Source: Spirodela intermedia (Eukaryota > Streptophyta > Magnoliopsida > Alismatales > Araceae). Taken from it: a DNA stretch of 64,000 nucleotides. The translations under genes were made by a program, and so were the position numbers. A model generated the notes under the pieces. It did not search any database, was not told the origin of the DNA, and saw nothing but the letters and a program-made list of their open reading frames with translations. Positions within the stretch are counted from its first letter, which is position 1; each line of letters starts with the position of its first letter. Of this stretch, positions 35,654-51,100 are shown piece after piece. The stretch covers positions 310,001 to 374,000 of the forward strand of contig LR746272.1 in the NCBI GenBank assembly GCA_902729315.2, read 5' to 3'.

Positions 35654-38600
35654 GGTTCCTTAGCCTTGTGACTAGGAGACGGGGATACCGGATCTTCGGA
35701 ACCCCGTCGGTACAACCTGTAAAGCCAGAGAGAGAGAGAGAGAGAGAACCGGTCGAAGCCTATCAACAGTGTAAAAAAAAAAAAGACAGCTAAGAAAAAT
35801 AAAGAAGGAAAATGAAAAAAATGTGGAAAGGGGGAAAGTCTTCGGGTATGAACGGAGACCCCCGACTCCTCGCTTGGCCTGATGCAATATTTCCACGAAC
35901 GACGGACATGACGGCCACCCGTCAAGGTCACAAATGGCCAGCGCAACCTCTGAGTCCAGCAGATGTGACCAAGTTTTCTGGACATAATTCAGTTGGGAAA
36001 AATAATTGGGCTGCGTCGGGCGTTGGATGTCTATTTATCCGCGACGAGTCACATCGCAAGTCGCAGATCTCCCCGTCTCTCTCACACACCGTTGAATTCG
36101 GTGAGTCGGGGTTCGCAGGGTGTCTAATATGGAACCCGTTCTCTGAGTTTCTCTGAGTTTTTGCCCAGGCTCTCGCTCCTTCTAGCCTAGCCAAGGCGGC
36201 CAGATCGCGCTGGGCTCCACAACACCACGGCTTAGCCAGTCCCGGTAGCATCCCCAGGTCAGAAAACGGACATGCGAATGATTTTTCTCTGCCACGGGGA
36301 GGTAGCCGCAAATCATTTTTTACCTTCCGATGTGAGTTAAGTTATACCAATGCGAGAGAGTCATCTGCACAGCTGTGATGGTCATTTTTCTAGTCCACGA
36401 GATGCACGACAATCATACCTTCGCCGTCTAATTGTCGACAAAATGCCATTTCTCACCGTGGATTGCCACGGGTGATACTTCTGTATGTTAAGACTATGTC
36501 GTAATGTAGTATAATTCATCAAGGTGAGTATGTCCATATATGAAGCTTGGGTCAACGGAGAACACAGTACGTCATAGTCAGTATTTCGAAATCCAAAGTT
36601 CATATTCCCTAGAAGCACATTGGGCTAAATCAAATGCTTAAAAATAGGAAGTTTACATTGTAGGACAATGCAATGCGTCGAGGTTCATTGCAGTGTATTG
36701 CAGAAGTGTGCATTGCAGAATTGATAGGTACTTCAAGGTTAATATTTCAGCGTATCACATTTACATGGACACTTATTAAGAGTCCCATCATATATGAAGC
36801 TTAGTATATCAATATATAATAAGTTATGCTCCAGAATAATGAAGTACTCTGCGTCTAGTATTGCACTATGTGAAAATGGCATTAGGAATCAAAAGTATCG
36901 ACCTCAGGAGTGGTATGTAACAACATACAACTCCTGAGGATAATAACATAGAATTGAGCTGTGTAATAACATAATATACTATGTAGAATGTCTCGGCACA
37001 TGACATTTATTAACACAAGATCGGGGCCTAATCTAGACGCAGCCTGCCCACTAGAAGACTCAAGCATGGTACAGGCAGCTTTGGGCATAGAGGGCCACCA
37101 GAGATTTCTATTCACCCACCCGGAATCTGAAGATTTCTACTATTATTAGCGGGCTCGCCCTTAATGAGCTTTCCTTTATTTTCCTCGCTTCATTCTTTTT
37201 CGTAAGGCCTTTAAAAAGTCCATCCCATCATCATTAGGGAGACAATTAGTGATTGAGATTCATTTACCTTCATGAAAGCTCCGCCACCTGCTGCTGGTTG
37301 TGAGACCCCGTCACCACAGTTAGGATGGTCATGAAGACCCTGTCACCCCAGTAGGGTTGGTCGTGAGGACCTTTTGCTCCCGGTTGGAGCTTTATTGCCC
37401 CATTCATCGCTGTTGCCACCATTATGCCGTCCATTCACCTCCGCCGTCTCCCTTCGGCGCTGCCGTTCCACCGTCTCCACCGCCTACACCTTCGTCTTTC
37501 GTCACCATCGGTGCCCCACCTTCCGGCAACCTCCTGTATCGCCCTCTCTCTCTTGCCACCTTCATTTCACCCGGCACCGCCACCTACGTCTTGGATCACC
37601 GAGTCAGCCATCAGGTCCGGCACTCACAAGACGGTTAGCACATAAAATCCGGCGAGCCACTTTTGGGCTGCCCACCCCACAGGCCTATGACCAGGAAGGA
37701 TTCCTCCCGTCACGCCCACCGGGTTGCTTCTGGATCAAATCCGAATCCGCTAGGTAGGTATAATAATTTCGAGCCGTAGACGACTAACAACAAGCCTCTG
37801 TTTGCCCAACGTCCAACGTCCTCTACACAGTCAATGGTCATTAGTCTACTGGTCAATAGTCAATGACTCCATATTACACTCTCGTGTCAATCGTCAATAG
37901 TACTGGTCAATGGTCAATGATTGACTTTCTCTGACCCAAGTCTCTCTAGTGTCTCTTTTCCTCGACTAGTTATCTTGTTTATTACACTTGATATTCCCTG
38001 CTCTCTTAATATATTCTTCTTATCATCTTCACCACGAGTGATCTATAGGATAACTATCATTTCCATATTGTCCCATCCTTTCTCTGTGATAAGTTAGATT
38101 TGCATTGTTAATTACAAGCGCCCTATGTCTCATGGTTTGCCAAAATCGTCTGGTCTTAACCTCCCTTCTCTAACTGTAGATGATTTTGAGCTAGAATCAG
38201 ATTTCTATTTCTTCTAGGTTTGATAGCATTTGTGATTTATAAACGTTTATTTGATCTCTTTTAACATTCTCATTATTATCCCCATCGTTTACACTTTGAC
38301 ATCCATTGAAATGTGAGTCCAATAAGTGACATTATATGCAGCAATATAAATCATATGCCATTACATTAAATTACACTTCCAAATCAACATGAAAAATTAT
38401 TTCTATTCATGGCCCCTATAGGATGGAAAAGGAAATGTTGAATTGATCATATTCTAAGTTTGACCTTGGTGAAATTTTCATACAATCCTTGATCCTTAAT
38501 CATATGCTGAATCTAATTCTTAACAACATTATAAATTTTATAGTCATTTACCTTTTTCCTATGCCCGTGTTCTTAGAAGACCTTGTTCTTGTGTTATACT

Positions 38601-39081
38601 TGAACACTTTCAATATTAACTATCAATTAACAAGCTCAACCCCCATAGAATCTGAACCTAAAGTTTCTTATAAATTCACGACCTTAGCTGGGCCAAAGCT
38701 GACTACAATGCCGATCAATATTATGTGACTATGTCAACAGATTTATTTCACTAGAAGAACAAAAGAGATAGTGTATACCATTTCTGAGAATTTGATGAAG
38801 AATTAAATCGCATCTAAAATGTCATAAAGAGAACTTTATTGTGCTTGACTTCTTCTCTATGTGTCAAGAAGTTATAGATTTGAAGAAGATAATGCCATTG
38901 AAATAAATCAAGAGGACAAATATTAGTTTTCTTTAGTAAATGAAGAATCTTTCCAAAAGTTTACTGTTGGGCCCAACTTTAAATCCACTCAAATGTACAT
39001 ATAAAATATTGAAAAAACATTAGAGCTATTTTTGAGATGATAGAGTAGTGCATTTGGCCATTGAAGGGTTGAATTTATAGA
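35654..39081. other. A-specific spacer (unit U3)
   Basis: Collinear with 7,154-10,581, with rare changes such as 'ggcataattc' becoming 'gacataattc' near 35,981. No gene. It includes the (AG)n tract at 35,727, palindrome 36,902-36,939, tandem repeat 37,296-37,380 and GTCAA cluster 37,830-37,925. Confidence 0.8.
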
Positions 39082-42000
39082 GAAATTTCACTCAAGCCTT
39101 TTCCCTATTTCAGATATTATTCAACATTAGCATCTTAAAAAAAGCTAGAGCTTTGATGGGTGAAAACTAGGATGGCACATTCTTTAATAGTTCAGATATC
39201 TTCTATGTTTGAAACAATACTATAGCCATTGAGTTTTAACATACTTATTCCCAATTATCGATTTCATCTTGACCAATATGAATTCGTTTCCTCAACATAA
39301 GGTGTTAAATATGAAACAAAGTTAATTTCAAATTATTACAAATCGATTATAAGTCCTCAAAAATTACTTCAAATTTTCATATCAATATTCAACATAATTA
39401 CTTAGGTAACATAAGACATTCCAAATGTGTTTTCAATTTAAATTCAAAATAATCAAAAATATCATAAAAGTCTCATAAACATCTGTTTAATGAATTATGT
39501 ATAAAAAATTATCTAAAATGAGACTTTTAAATCAAGAACATCTAGTATACTCTTTAAACCTGAAGATTAAACTTCACTTCAAATATTAACATAAAATTTA
39601 GTGACCAAGTCTTTACTTTTTGCTAGAACTATTTTATCATAATTATTGGGACTTTCTATAGTATTAAATAATGTAATGATTTTTTAACTATCATGTGGAA
39701 AATTGATAACATTATTATGTAATCTCCATTCATTTTTAATTGTTTTATTTCAAATTGATATAAAAAATAAAGCCTGTGAAAATAATTACATCTTTTTTTT
39801 GTATTTCTATCAACATAAACATTTTGATATATTTGATTGCCCTTGATACATCATCAACCACTCTTAGTGTTTTGAATCAAGGGAAGAATTACCTTGACAC
39901 CTTCGTTTCCTATGAGTATATATCTGTTCGATAGTAGTATCGGACTCCCAACCCACTAGGCCCCATTATCTATCTATCTCTCTCTCTCATCTCTCCTCTC
40001 TCCTATATAGGAGTCATGTATTGTATCTTGAAGCTACATGGATTTCAATATTTTTCCCTCTCATCTCAACATAGTATCAGACCCTTAGGTATCCCTCGTC
40101 GTCCTCCTAGCCTCAAGTGCACTGCCCATCTCTAGTGCACTGCTCTTTTCCTCAGGCGGCTCTTCAACATCACTACTCTTCCCTCTTTTGACGCCGTCAT
40201 CTCTGCCATCACTTTTCTTCTCCTTTTGGCGCCACCAATGATCTACAAAGTCATTATTTTTAACTTTGTCAAGTGACAATTATTACAGATGATTTATTAA
40301 TCTACTATATTGATTTCTAAACTTCACAAGAAGATCTAAAGATTACCTATATTGTCTCTATCTAAAGAGAGACTTTAAGGTTATGAACATTATACGATAG
40401 TTTTCTCAAATTTTCAAGATTCTAACACATCTGACATGACTTAGTCGTTGTATATTAAATCATGTAAATATTAAATTTATAAAACTAGAAAATATAAATT
40501 TTAAGATATTTAGAAATATTTTTGAACAAATATATCAATTATAATTCAATAAAACTTCCAAAAAATAGCGATAATTTTCCAAGTCAATCATAGGGATGAA
40601 TATAATATCTAGTAATTATTCAGAATGTTTGTCAATGAATACAATTTTCTATGAATTTTATACTAAGAAATGAAAAAGAAATATATTTAAAATTCACAAA
40701 AAGGGGAAATAAGGGTGCAGATGTCAGAATGACGTCAGCGCCCAACAAATGCGAATCGAGTAGAAATAGAGTTCCACCTAACGATTCTTACATAAGTGAT
40801 TACAGATAATTTAATTAATCAAATTAAGATCTGTAAAAGCTAGAAGAATCGTAATTGAACAAAGTATATTTTGGTAAATTAAAATCACACAAATTATCAC
40901 TAAATGAAGCGTAAAGTAAGTTGAAAGCAAGAAAACAGAGTTCTAGCATTGTGACGGCAATGGGTCGGCGATGCACTAGAATTCTAAGCATTTGAGAGGA
41001 TCATCATATAGTGTCCACAACCTCAAAGGCTCTCCTTGGACAAAGACGATGTGGGCAATCTCTAGATCTCCTTGCGAAGTCTAGAGATTAATGAAATGGG
41101 TCATCGAATCATCTCTGGTGGCTGTCACCCGACAGAGTGGAAAAACAACGACTTTACAGCTCTCCAGCGGTTGTCACTTGACGGAATGGAGCCGGATGGA
41201 GGTGGGGCGCATGTCAAGGAGCTTCATCCTCAGGTCCGCACAACAAGAGGAGGCTTCATCGCATTTGGTACGCTCTCAAGAGGTGGCGACTCATATCTTG
41301 GTAGATCGTCCTCTTCCCGACGACGGCTTGTTCGTCAATCAATTGGAGATGATTTCCTCGATAGATTTGTGATCTTTTTATCGCGAATCATTCAGTAATT
41401 TTAGTAGCAATGCTCTGTGAATCGCGTTGATGAGATTTTCGCTGATGATCTAGTAATTCTCGTTGCTTAATGCTTCACCGACAATCTACAGGAAAGTTAC
41501 AATAATCAGATAAAAATATATAACTTTTGACTCTAGGAGGATTCGAACCCGCCCCGGTTGCCCGCCCTTTTTGAGAAAGGTGTGATGCGAATTTAGTCCC
41601 ACATCAGTTGTGCGCCAATTTTTCGGGTGAATATATACTAATGTTACATTTCTAAGCAAGTCCCTTCCCTCACGTGTAGGACCACTCCTTGCCCCACAAC
41701 TAGCCGGCCACTGGTGACATGGAAGGGGAGTGGTGCACACGTGCCCTTATCGATTCAAGCCGCTCAAGCCTTTGCTCGCAGTTACTCCCTAACTAAGCTT
41801 CCGACCCACTTGAGGGCTCGGTTGGCTGGCGGGTCCCCCTCATTTTATCTTATTTTTAGTTTTTATTTCTTTTTCTTCATTTATCACAAAAGCAAGATTA
41901 TAAAAATCATATAAATTCGTGTAAAATCACATAATTACCCAAAAAATTATATTAATCAACTGAAAACCACTTTTCACACTTTCACATAAATATAAGTCTA

Positions 42001-45000
42001 TTTATCTTGAGTTAAGGCTAAAACTATATTATTTACTAATTATTAACTCATAATAATGAAGACTTATCAACATCACTATTACAATCTCGAAACTTTGTTC
42101 TACTATTTTTCAACTAATTTAATTTTCACCATCATTTTCTTGACTTTAAAAAGAAATCTAACAAATGTCTAAGTCATCCATGTCTAAGGAGAGCCTTTGA
42201 GGTTGTAGACATCGTTCAATAATCCTTATGAACATATAGGATTCTAATGATCGTTGTCACAAGGCTAGAACTTTGTCATTTCTACTTCCAACTTAATTTT
42301 GACTTCATTTAGTGACACTTGATGTGATTTGAAGTCTCTAAAATATTATTCATTCATTCAATTACGATTCTTTTGACTTTTATATATCTTAATTTGACTA
42401 ATTAATTTGTTTGTAATCGCTTATGTAAAGATTGTCAGGTGGAACTCTATTTTTGCTTGATTTGTATTCGTTGAGGCACTGATATCATCTTGACATTTGC
42501 ACCCTTTTCAAAAAAATTAGATATATTTTATCTTCATTATTGAGTCTAAAAGCCATTAAATTATTTATAGAAAATTTTGAAATATTATCCGATATTATAT
42601 TACATCTTATGATCAACTTAGAAATTATCCACTATTTTTAAAAACTTTTATCAAATCATAATTGATTTATTTGTCCTAAAATACTTTTAAAAATCTAAAA
42701 ATTGATATTTTCTAGTTTTATAAATTTTAAGTTTACATGATTTATTATATAGCTATTGAGTCACGTCAAGGCCTAACTAAGTATGTCTTTATACTCATTG
42801 GTTTATAGTTGTAGAGTCATATCACCATTAAAAGATGATGTGAAGCTAAAAGCACTTGCTAGAACCAAATTACTAATATTTATTCACCTAAAGTGATCAA
42901 TATGTTGTAGTTGATAAAGCAGCTTAAATGCACAAATGTAGCATACATTCAGGCTCTTAGAGTTGTGAATCTAGTGTAGACAAGCTGATTTCAAGTAATT
43001 AGTAGTTATATGATTTGTAGATAATAGAACCTAAAGAAGATGCTTCTAAATATCATAGTAGCTAAGTGGACTAAGCAACTATAAATTATGTGACTCTTAG
43101 TTAATCACCCTAATGAACTATAGAGAGTCTATTTACTTGAATGGTGGTCCTCATCAATTGCATTAGAAAAGAAAATTATTAATGGAATCCTCAAAAAACA
43201 TTCTTATATTTTTGGCCTAATAAATTCAACTAAATATAATTAAATTCTTATACCATGTTTCCTTTCATGTGAGCTTCTCTCCAGAGGGTTTCTATCTGAA
43301 ACTTTACTCATGCTTATTTAATATGACCTCGTGACCAAGTATAACCTATTAGTCAAGGAATTATGCACCACTCTAACACTCATTAAGAATTACTACATTG
43401 TAATAATGGAATGAAAGCTATCAAATGGATGTCTTTAACATGGTGACTAGTGAACAACAAATGGAACATAGCAAACATTTCATTGATAAAAGAAAATTCA
43501 AAATTCAAATAGAGAACAATGAATAGATGACCAACCAATTAATAAATAACTAATTTAAGAGTCCAAGAACACCTATTTCATGATGATTTCTACACCTTTG
43601 CAACAATAATAAATTTCTTCCATGTTGAAAATGTATTTGAAATCTTTTAAAGTGCTTGAGTTGTGAGAAGGACATATGATTTCAAGTGGACACATAATTT
43701 TGCAAATAAGTTCTTGTATCAATGGTTGTATTCTATAATTTAGCTAATTATAGTCTTATCTGCCAACAAGGCCTAATTGAGCATGTCTTTACACTCATTG
43801 GTGGTTTACAATTGCAAAGCCCTATCACCATGGGAAGATGATGTAAAGCTAAAAGCACTAGTATTTATTTGCCTAATGTGATTAATCTGTTGCAATAGAC
43901 AAATCAGCCTAAATGCACAAACATAGCTTGTATTCAGACACTTAGAGTTGTGAATCCACTGCAAACAAGCTGATTCTATGTACTTAGTAATTTTATGATT
44001 TGTAGATAATAGAACCTAAATAAGGTGCTTCTAAATATTAGAGTAGCTAAGTGGACTGAACAATTATAAATTATGTGACTCTTACTTAATCACCCTAATG
44101 AACTATAGAGAGTCCATTTACTTGAATGATAGTCCTCATCAATTACATTACATCAATTTTTGTCATTTCAAGTTGTCAAAAATTGAAAAATTCAGTGTCC
44201 ACTCTTAGTATTTGTTCATTCTATAAGGCCGAACTAAATCATGGTAGAAATGATTATACACCAAACCTTTATGGGACTTGAAGGTGAGTACTCTATGACC
44301 ACCTATTTGAGAGTAGTTTTGTAAAGGCTGGCCCGAAGTTGCATTATAACATCATTGATTATAACAATTGTGGCTAGCATGATTGTTATGAGCTCTTGTG
44401 TCATGTGCTTTAGAATATCATTAATTGTTTCATCCATATCCTCACCTTAATCTTTACCCCTTCGATCTCATGGGAAATTGGGGGCTCTATGTATTCAATG
44501 TTGAAATTTTCATGGCATTTATTTGTGTTGATTTGTAAAGTCAATTATCATGACAACACAAATATTTTCTGATATCATAAAGTTCATGAATAGTTAAAAA
44601 TATAGTTACATTACTTGAGACAAAGTATTTACATATTGTACAAAATTGTGGTCATGTATATCATTGTGGCTTTTTGTAATATTTGGAGTAGAGGAGTTTA
44701 GACAAATTGTACTAAGACATAAAGGAAATAAGAAAAGTAATTACAATGAGACAATGTATTGTAAAATAAAAACTAATTACTATTTGTAGAAAACTTACTA
44801 AAATGGCTGCAAATAGCTAATTCACTTTTACTAGATGCCATTGACATCATGGTGTAGCTAATAAATAGGTACTTTACTTAGATATTAGTTAACATATTTC
44901 CACATGGAGGTTCAAGTCAGGAAATAATATCATTCCAGCAGCTATGAGTATTTACACACCCTCTAGATGCATATATTCCATCTCTGCTAGTCTCACCTCG

Positions 45001-45623
45001 GTTTTGGCCTCCTCACGCCAAGTACACATGCTCTTCTTGCTTCCTCTTCGACGTGGTGGATTATCGGGAGCCTCCATCTACATGACTGATATCCACTCTA
45101 TGAGTATTTAAACACCCTCTCGATGCATATATTCTAAGATTGAGAGAAAATAGATTTGACAAGGACATTTGAAATTTTATTTTCTCGCCGTTCTTATTCC
45201 TTATCTAGTGACTCCCGACTAGTTGTGGAGAGTAAAAATGCAGAACAAAAATACATGTATCCTCGAAGAGAAGCCATTAAGGTATTGGAAATAGTGCAAG
45301 CCTCACAAATAAGAATAACTTCTTCACAAAGTCTTCATTCGTTATCATTTAAGCATCAAAACCTACTTCACCAAGGTTGACTAAGGTTACTCAAACAATT
45401 AACAGTTATTGGTTGTGCAAGAGATAAAGAAAACTGTCTGTAAAAAATAAATTTTCGAAATGTATAGGTACTAATGTGTCGATAGATATATTTAAAAGAT
45501 GCAGACGAGATTCGTCGAAAACAGCCTTCACCTTGGAACGCTCTCTCTCTCTCTCTCTCTTCGAGTCTCTCCCTCTATATATATACATAAAAAGATAGAG
45601 ATACCTATATACATATGCAATTA
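39082..45623. repeat. Common half-unit of U3 (repeat-rich spacer)
   Basis: Collinear with 10,582-17,125. It holds the Copia LTR remnant (39,890-40,083), long-TIR element (40,432-42,768) and direct repeats (42,768-43,164; 43,768-44,150). No gene is recognised. The 74-aa plus-strand frame at 45,156-45,380 exists in U2-U4 but is broken in U1 by extra T residues near 16,676, so it is not under visible constraint. Confidence 0.9.
40432..42768. mobile_element. Long-TIR element copy (U3)
   Basis: Duplicated with the unit; arms at about 40,432-40,960 and 42,250-42,768. Confidence 0.65.
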
Positions 45624-45922
45624 GGAGTATCCGTCTCTTTGTCTGTGCGCGTGTGTTTGGGTCGTATCCTTTCTTAACGTCCGGGCTTCCCGTAAGTGTT
45701 GCGAAATTTGTAAGAAAGTAATGAACAAATACAGACCATCCGCTTTCAAACCCAAGAAACTCCCCGGGCCCCATTCCTTTATGACGTTCAAACGTTCGCC
45801 TTTTAACGAAGAAGAATAAGAATAATCATATGGGAAGACTTCGGCCGGAATCCCCAGATTGTGTTGTCAACCCGTCCAGCCATCCACGCCGGGTCAGCCG
45901 CGGCGCCGGTGTCCGTAGATCC

Positions 45923-47822
45923 TCACAGCCTCGCCACGATTTGATCTGCGGGGCGGTCGAGTCCGGGGATGCATTCCGAGAGTGCGGCCACGAGCCTTCT
46001 CACGTCTTCCGAAGAATGCCCGGACGTCAGGGTGACCCTGAGCCTGGAAGGCGCAAAAATCATCGACTAGGGTCAGGGCTACTGGAAGAAGGCGGTGTGG
46101 CAGGAAGAATGACGGGAGAGGAAGGCAGGGGGAAACGAGAACTCACCGGCAGGCGTCGGGGGCGACAGCCGGCGGTCTGACGGCGATGATGTGGAAGCCA
46201 CGCTCCAGCATGTGCTTGCTGGCATAGATAGCGGCGTCCTCGGTGCCGACCACCAGCGAAAGGATGGGGCTGGTTGCGGGGTGCTTCGTCAACGCCGCGA
46301 ATTCCTGCACTCTGTTCCACAGCGCTTGCCTGCGCCAGGCCTCCTTTCTGGCCACCGTCACAGCAGCTGCAGGGGATCAACGCGCGCAGACGCAAAATCG
46401 CGTTAAATATGCCACGGTGGGAAGTGGTGATAATGACGCGGTTAAGTCTATGTGAATAAGAAGGACGGACGACTAATGGCGGAAGGAATGGATGCGGTGA
46501 TCAGTACCGTAGGCGCCCGCGATGACGGGTAAGGGGGAAGCTGTGGTGAAAATGTAGGGACGGCCCGTCGTCCGGACCAGGTTCGACCATTTTTGGCTGC
46601 AGGCCACGAATCCGCCCAGGCATCCCCCGGCCTTGCTCAGCGTCCCGACGATGATGTCGATCTGATCTTCGATGCCGTAAACCTCTCCGATACCGCCGCC
46701 ATTCCTCCCGCACACAAATGCCGTATGCGCCTGTAACGCGGGGGGGAGGGTCAATCCGGATCCAAGGAGGGAGACGGTAGAGAAGACGGCCCCGACGCCC
46801 AGAGAACACAAGGCGGATGACTCACTTCGTCGATGACGAACAGGAACCGGTGCTTCTTCCGGAGTTGCACGAGGTCGAGCATCGGCGCGAAGTCCCCTTC
46901 CATGCTGAACAAACTGCTTCCATGCAAAGAAACGAGGAGGCTTCTGAGCGCCGAAACTTCACAGGACCAGAAAGAAGAAGACGTTGCCGAACGCAGATCG
47001 TTCTCCGCTTATCAATTCAGTCTGCGTTACCTGTCCGTGATGACCACCTTCCTCTGGACAGGGCAGTTTGAGAGGAGTTCGTCCAGATGCTGCATGTCGC
47101 TGTGCCTGTACACGGACACGACGGCCTGATTATGCCGCTCCATCATCCGGAGACCGTCGATTATGGATGCGTGGTTCAAGGCGTCGGAGAACACGGCGAT
47201 CTTCTCGTGCGCCGCCGGCCTCCTCGACGCCGCGTTATGAGTGGCGACGGCTCCCAGCGCCGCTAGGAAGGCCGTGTTTGCGGCGAATCCGGTGGGGGTT
47301 ACGACGCACGCCTCCTTCTTGTGCATCTCCGCCAGGACATTCTCCAGCCGCCGGTGGTACTCGGTCTGCCCACTGGCCATAGCGGACGATCGCGGACCCA
47401 TCCCGAACGCCAGAGCCGCCTGTTCGATATTTGTGTACAGAATCGGTCACCGACTACCGCGACGCGTGACGGACATTATTGTGCCTCCAACGGGAGCGAG
47501 TTCGAAAGCCTACCTTCGCCGACGCCTTGCGGACGGCCGGATGGGTGCTGAGGTTGAGGTAGTCGTTGGCGGAGAAGAGGAGCATCCGGTTCCGAGCCGG
47601 TTCGCCGTCCTTCGCGGGGGCCCTGGGGTCCTCCACTTCCACCTCCAGCAAGGTCCGGTCCCAAGGCCCGGGGCCGTCAAACGTCTCGACGTCGGCCAGA
47701 GGATCCTCCTCGGCGCTGGGCTTGGCAAGGCACACCTTGGGCAAGTAGCTCAAAAAGTTGTTATCCACCCTCGCAAATGCCCTGACCACCCACTCTTCCC
47801 ACATCGCTTCAACGGACGCCAT
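45923..47822 (-). CDS. BIO4: KAPA synthase-like, copy 4
   Basis: Exons right to left: 47,514-47,822, 47,031-47,419, 46,826-46,913, 46,508-46,730, 46,147-46,366 and 45,923-46,043. Frame and splice sites are intact, 449 aa. The only private change I noticed is a single base in intron 1 (near 47,479, 'attactg' to 'attattg'), which does not touch a splice site. The encoded protein equals that of copy 3. Confidence 0.92.
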
Positions 47823-48166
47823 GCCTACTCGTCGCGCGGGTTAGCGGCAGAGGATCGCGTACTGGACGCCTTCACGGCCGGGGGATTCCGGCGAGATAGG
47901 AAAGAGTTGTGGCTCGATGCAGGCGTTGAGCTCCGGTTGGTTAGGAACCTTTGCCCGTCCTTCCCCCTTTATGTAGGAGGATGTCACCATATGTGGCCGG
48001 GACGTGGACTTGCTCGGCTCCGCGGTCCAGCATCTTCGCTGGTTGAATAGCGGCGACCTATCGCTTTCCGGACGCCGGTGTTGAATCCCGTCCAGTCCAC
48101 TTTGGACGGGGACGCCGCTTTCGTTGCCTGAAAGCCGTTCGCCAGTGTTGACTCCCGGAACATTGC

Positions 48167-51100
48167 GGTTCCTTAGCCTTGTGACTAGGAGACGGGGATA
48201 CCGGATCTTCGGAACCCCGTCGGTACAACCTGTAAAGCCAGAGAGAGAGAGAGAGAGAGAACCGGTCGAAGCCTATCAACAGTGTAAAAAAAAAAAAGAC
48301 AGCTAAGAAAAATAAAGAAGGAAAATGAAAAAAATGTGGAAAGGGGGAAAGTCTTCGGGTATGAACGGAGACCCCCGACTCCTCGCTTGGCCTGATGCAA
48401 TATTTCCACGAACGACGGACATGACGGCCACCCGTCAAGGTCACAAATGGCCAGCGCAACCTCTGAGTCCAGCAGATGTGACCAAGTTTTCTGGACATAA
48501 TTCAGTTGGGAAAAATAATTGGGCTGCGTCGGGCGTTGGATGTCTATTTATCCGCGACGAGTCACATCGCAAGTCGCAGATCTCCCCGTCTCTCTCACAC
48601 ACCGTTGAATTCGGTGAGTCGGGGTTCGCAGGGTGTCTAATATGGAACCCGTTCTCTGAGTTTCTCTGAGTTTTTGCCCAGGCTCTCGCTCCTTCTAGCC
48701 TAGCCAAGGCGGCCAGATCGCGCTGGGCTCCACAACACCACGGCTTAGCCAGTCCCGGTAGCATCCCCAGGTCAGAAAACGGACATGCGAATGATTTTTC
48801 TCTGCCACGGGGAGGTAGCCGCAAATCATTTTTTACCTTCCGATGTGAGTTAAGTTATACCAATGCGAGAGAGTCATCTGCACAGCTGTGATGGTCATTT
48901 TTCTAGTCCACGAGATGCACGACAATCATACCTTCGCCGTCTAATTGTCGACAAAATGCCATTTCTCACCGTGGATTGCCACGGGTGATACTTCTGTATG
49001 TTAAGACTATGTCGTAATGTAGTATAATTCATCAAGGTGAGTATGTCCATATATGAAGCTTGGGTCAACGGAGAACACAGTACGTCATAGTCAGTATTTC
49101 GAAATCCAAAGTTCATATTCCCTAGAAGCACATTGGGCTAAATCAAATGCTTAAAAATAGGAAGTTTACATTGTAGGACAATGCAATGCGTCGAGGTTCA
49201 TTGCAGTGTATTGCAGAAGTGTGCATTGCAGAATTGATAGGTACTTCAAGGTTAATATTTCAGCGTATCACATTTACATGGACACTTATTAAGAGTCCCA
49301 TCATATATGAAGCTTAGTATATCAATATATAATAAGTTATGCTCCAGAATAATGAAGTACTCTGCGTCTAGTATTGCACTATGTGAAAATGGCATTAGGA
49401 ATCAAAAGTATCGACCTCAGGAGTGGTATGTAACAACATACAACTCCTGAGGATAATAACATAGAATTGAGCTGTGTAATAACATAATATACTATGTAGA
49501 ATGTCTCGGCACATGACATTTATTAACACAAGATCGGGGCCTAATCTAGACGCAGCCTGCCCACTAGAAGACTCAAGCATGGTACAGGCAGCTTTGGGCA
49601 TAGAGGGCCACCAGAGATTTCTATTCACCCACCCGGAATCTGAAGATTTCTACTATTATTAGCGGGCTCGCCCTTAATGAGCTTTCCTTTATTTTCCTCG
49701 CTTCATTCTTTTTCGTAAGGCCTTTAAAAAGTCCATCCCATCATCATTAGGGAGACAATTAGTGATTGAGATTCATTTACCTTCATGAAAGCTCCGCCAC
49801 CTGCTGCTGGTTGTGAGACCCCGTCACCACAGTTAGGATGGTCATGAAGACCCTGTCACCCCAGTAGGGTTGGTCGTGAGGACCTTTTGCTCCCGGTTGG
49901 AGCTTTATTGCCCCATTCATCGCTGTTGCCACCATTATGCCGTCCATTCACCTCCGCCGTCTCCCTTCGGCGCTGCCGTTCCACCGTCTCCACCGCCTAC
50001 ACCTTCGTCTTTCGTCACCATCGGTGCCCCACCTTCCGGCAACCTCCTGTATCGCCCTCTCTCTCTTGCCACCTTCATTTCACCCGGCACCGCCACCTAC
50101 GTCTTGGATCACCGAGTCAGCCATCAGGTCCGGCACTCACAAGACGGTTAGCACATAAAATCCGGCGAGCCACTTTTGGGCTGCCCACCCCACAGGCCTA
50201 TGACCAGGAAGGATTCCTCCCGTCACGCCCACCGGGTTGCTTCTGGATCAAATCCGAATCCGCTAGGTAGGTATAATAATTTCGAGCCGTAGACGACTAA
50301 CAACAAGCCTCTGTTTGCCCAACGTCCAACGTCCTCTACACAGTCAATGGTCATTAGTCTACTGGTCAATAGTCAATGACTCCATATTACACTCTCGTGT
50401 CAATCGTCAATAGTACTGGTCAATGGTCAATGATTGACTTTCTCTGACCCAAGTCTCTCTAGTGTCTCTTTTCCTCGACTAGTTATCTTGTTTATTACAC
50501 TTGATATTCCCTGCTCTCTTAATATATTCTTCTTATCATCTTCACCACGAGTGATCTATAGGATAACTATCATTTCCATATTGTCCCATCCTTTCTCTGT
50601 GATAAGTTAGATTTGCATTGTTAATTACAAGCGCCCTATGTCTCATGGTTTGCCAAAATCGTCTGGTCTTAACCTCCCTTCTCTAACTGTAGATGATTTT
50701 GAGCTAGAATCAGATTTCTATTTCTTCTAGGTTTGATAGCATTTGTGATTTATAAACGTTTATTTGATCTCTTTTAACATTCTCATTATTATCCCCATCG
50801 TTTACACTTTGACATCCATTGAAATGTGAGTCCAATAAGTGACATTATATGCAGCAATATAAATCATATGCCATTACATTAAATTACACTTCCAAATCAA
50901 CATGAAAAATTATTTCTATTCATGGCCCCTATAGGATGGAAAAGGAAATGTTGAATTGATCATATTCTAAGTTTGACCTTGGTGAAATTTTCATACAATC
51001 CTTGATCCTTAATCATATGCTGAATCTAATTCTTAACAACATTATAAATTTTATAGTCATTTACCTTTTTCCTATGCCCGTGTTCTTAGAAGACCTTGTT

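Larger units (their letters stand above)
33111..45623. repeat. Tandem array unit U3 (A type, 12,513 bp)
   Basis: KAPA copy 3, A-specific spacer 35,654-39,081, common half 39,082-45,623. It has exactly the same length as U4 and only rare single-base differences from it, for example near 43,576 against 56,089. Confidence 0.93.
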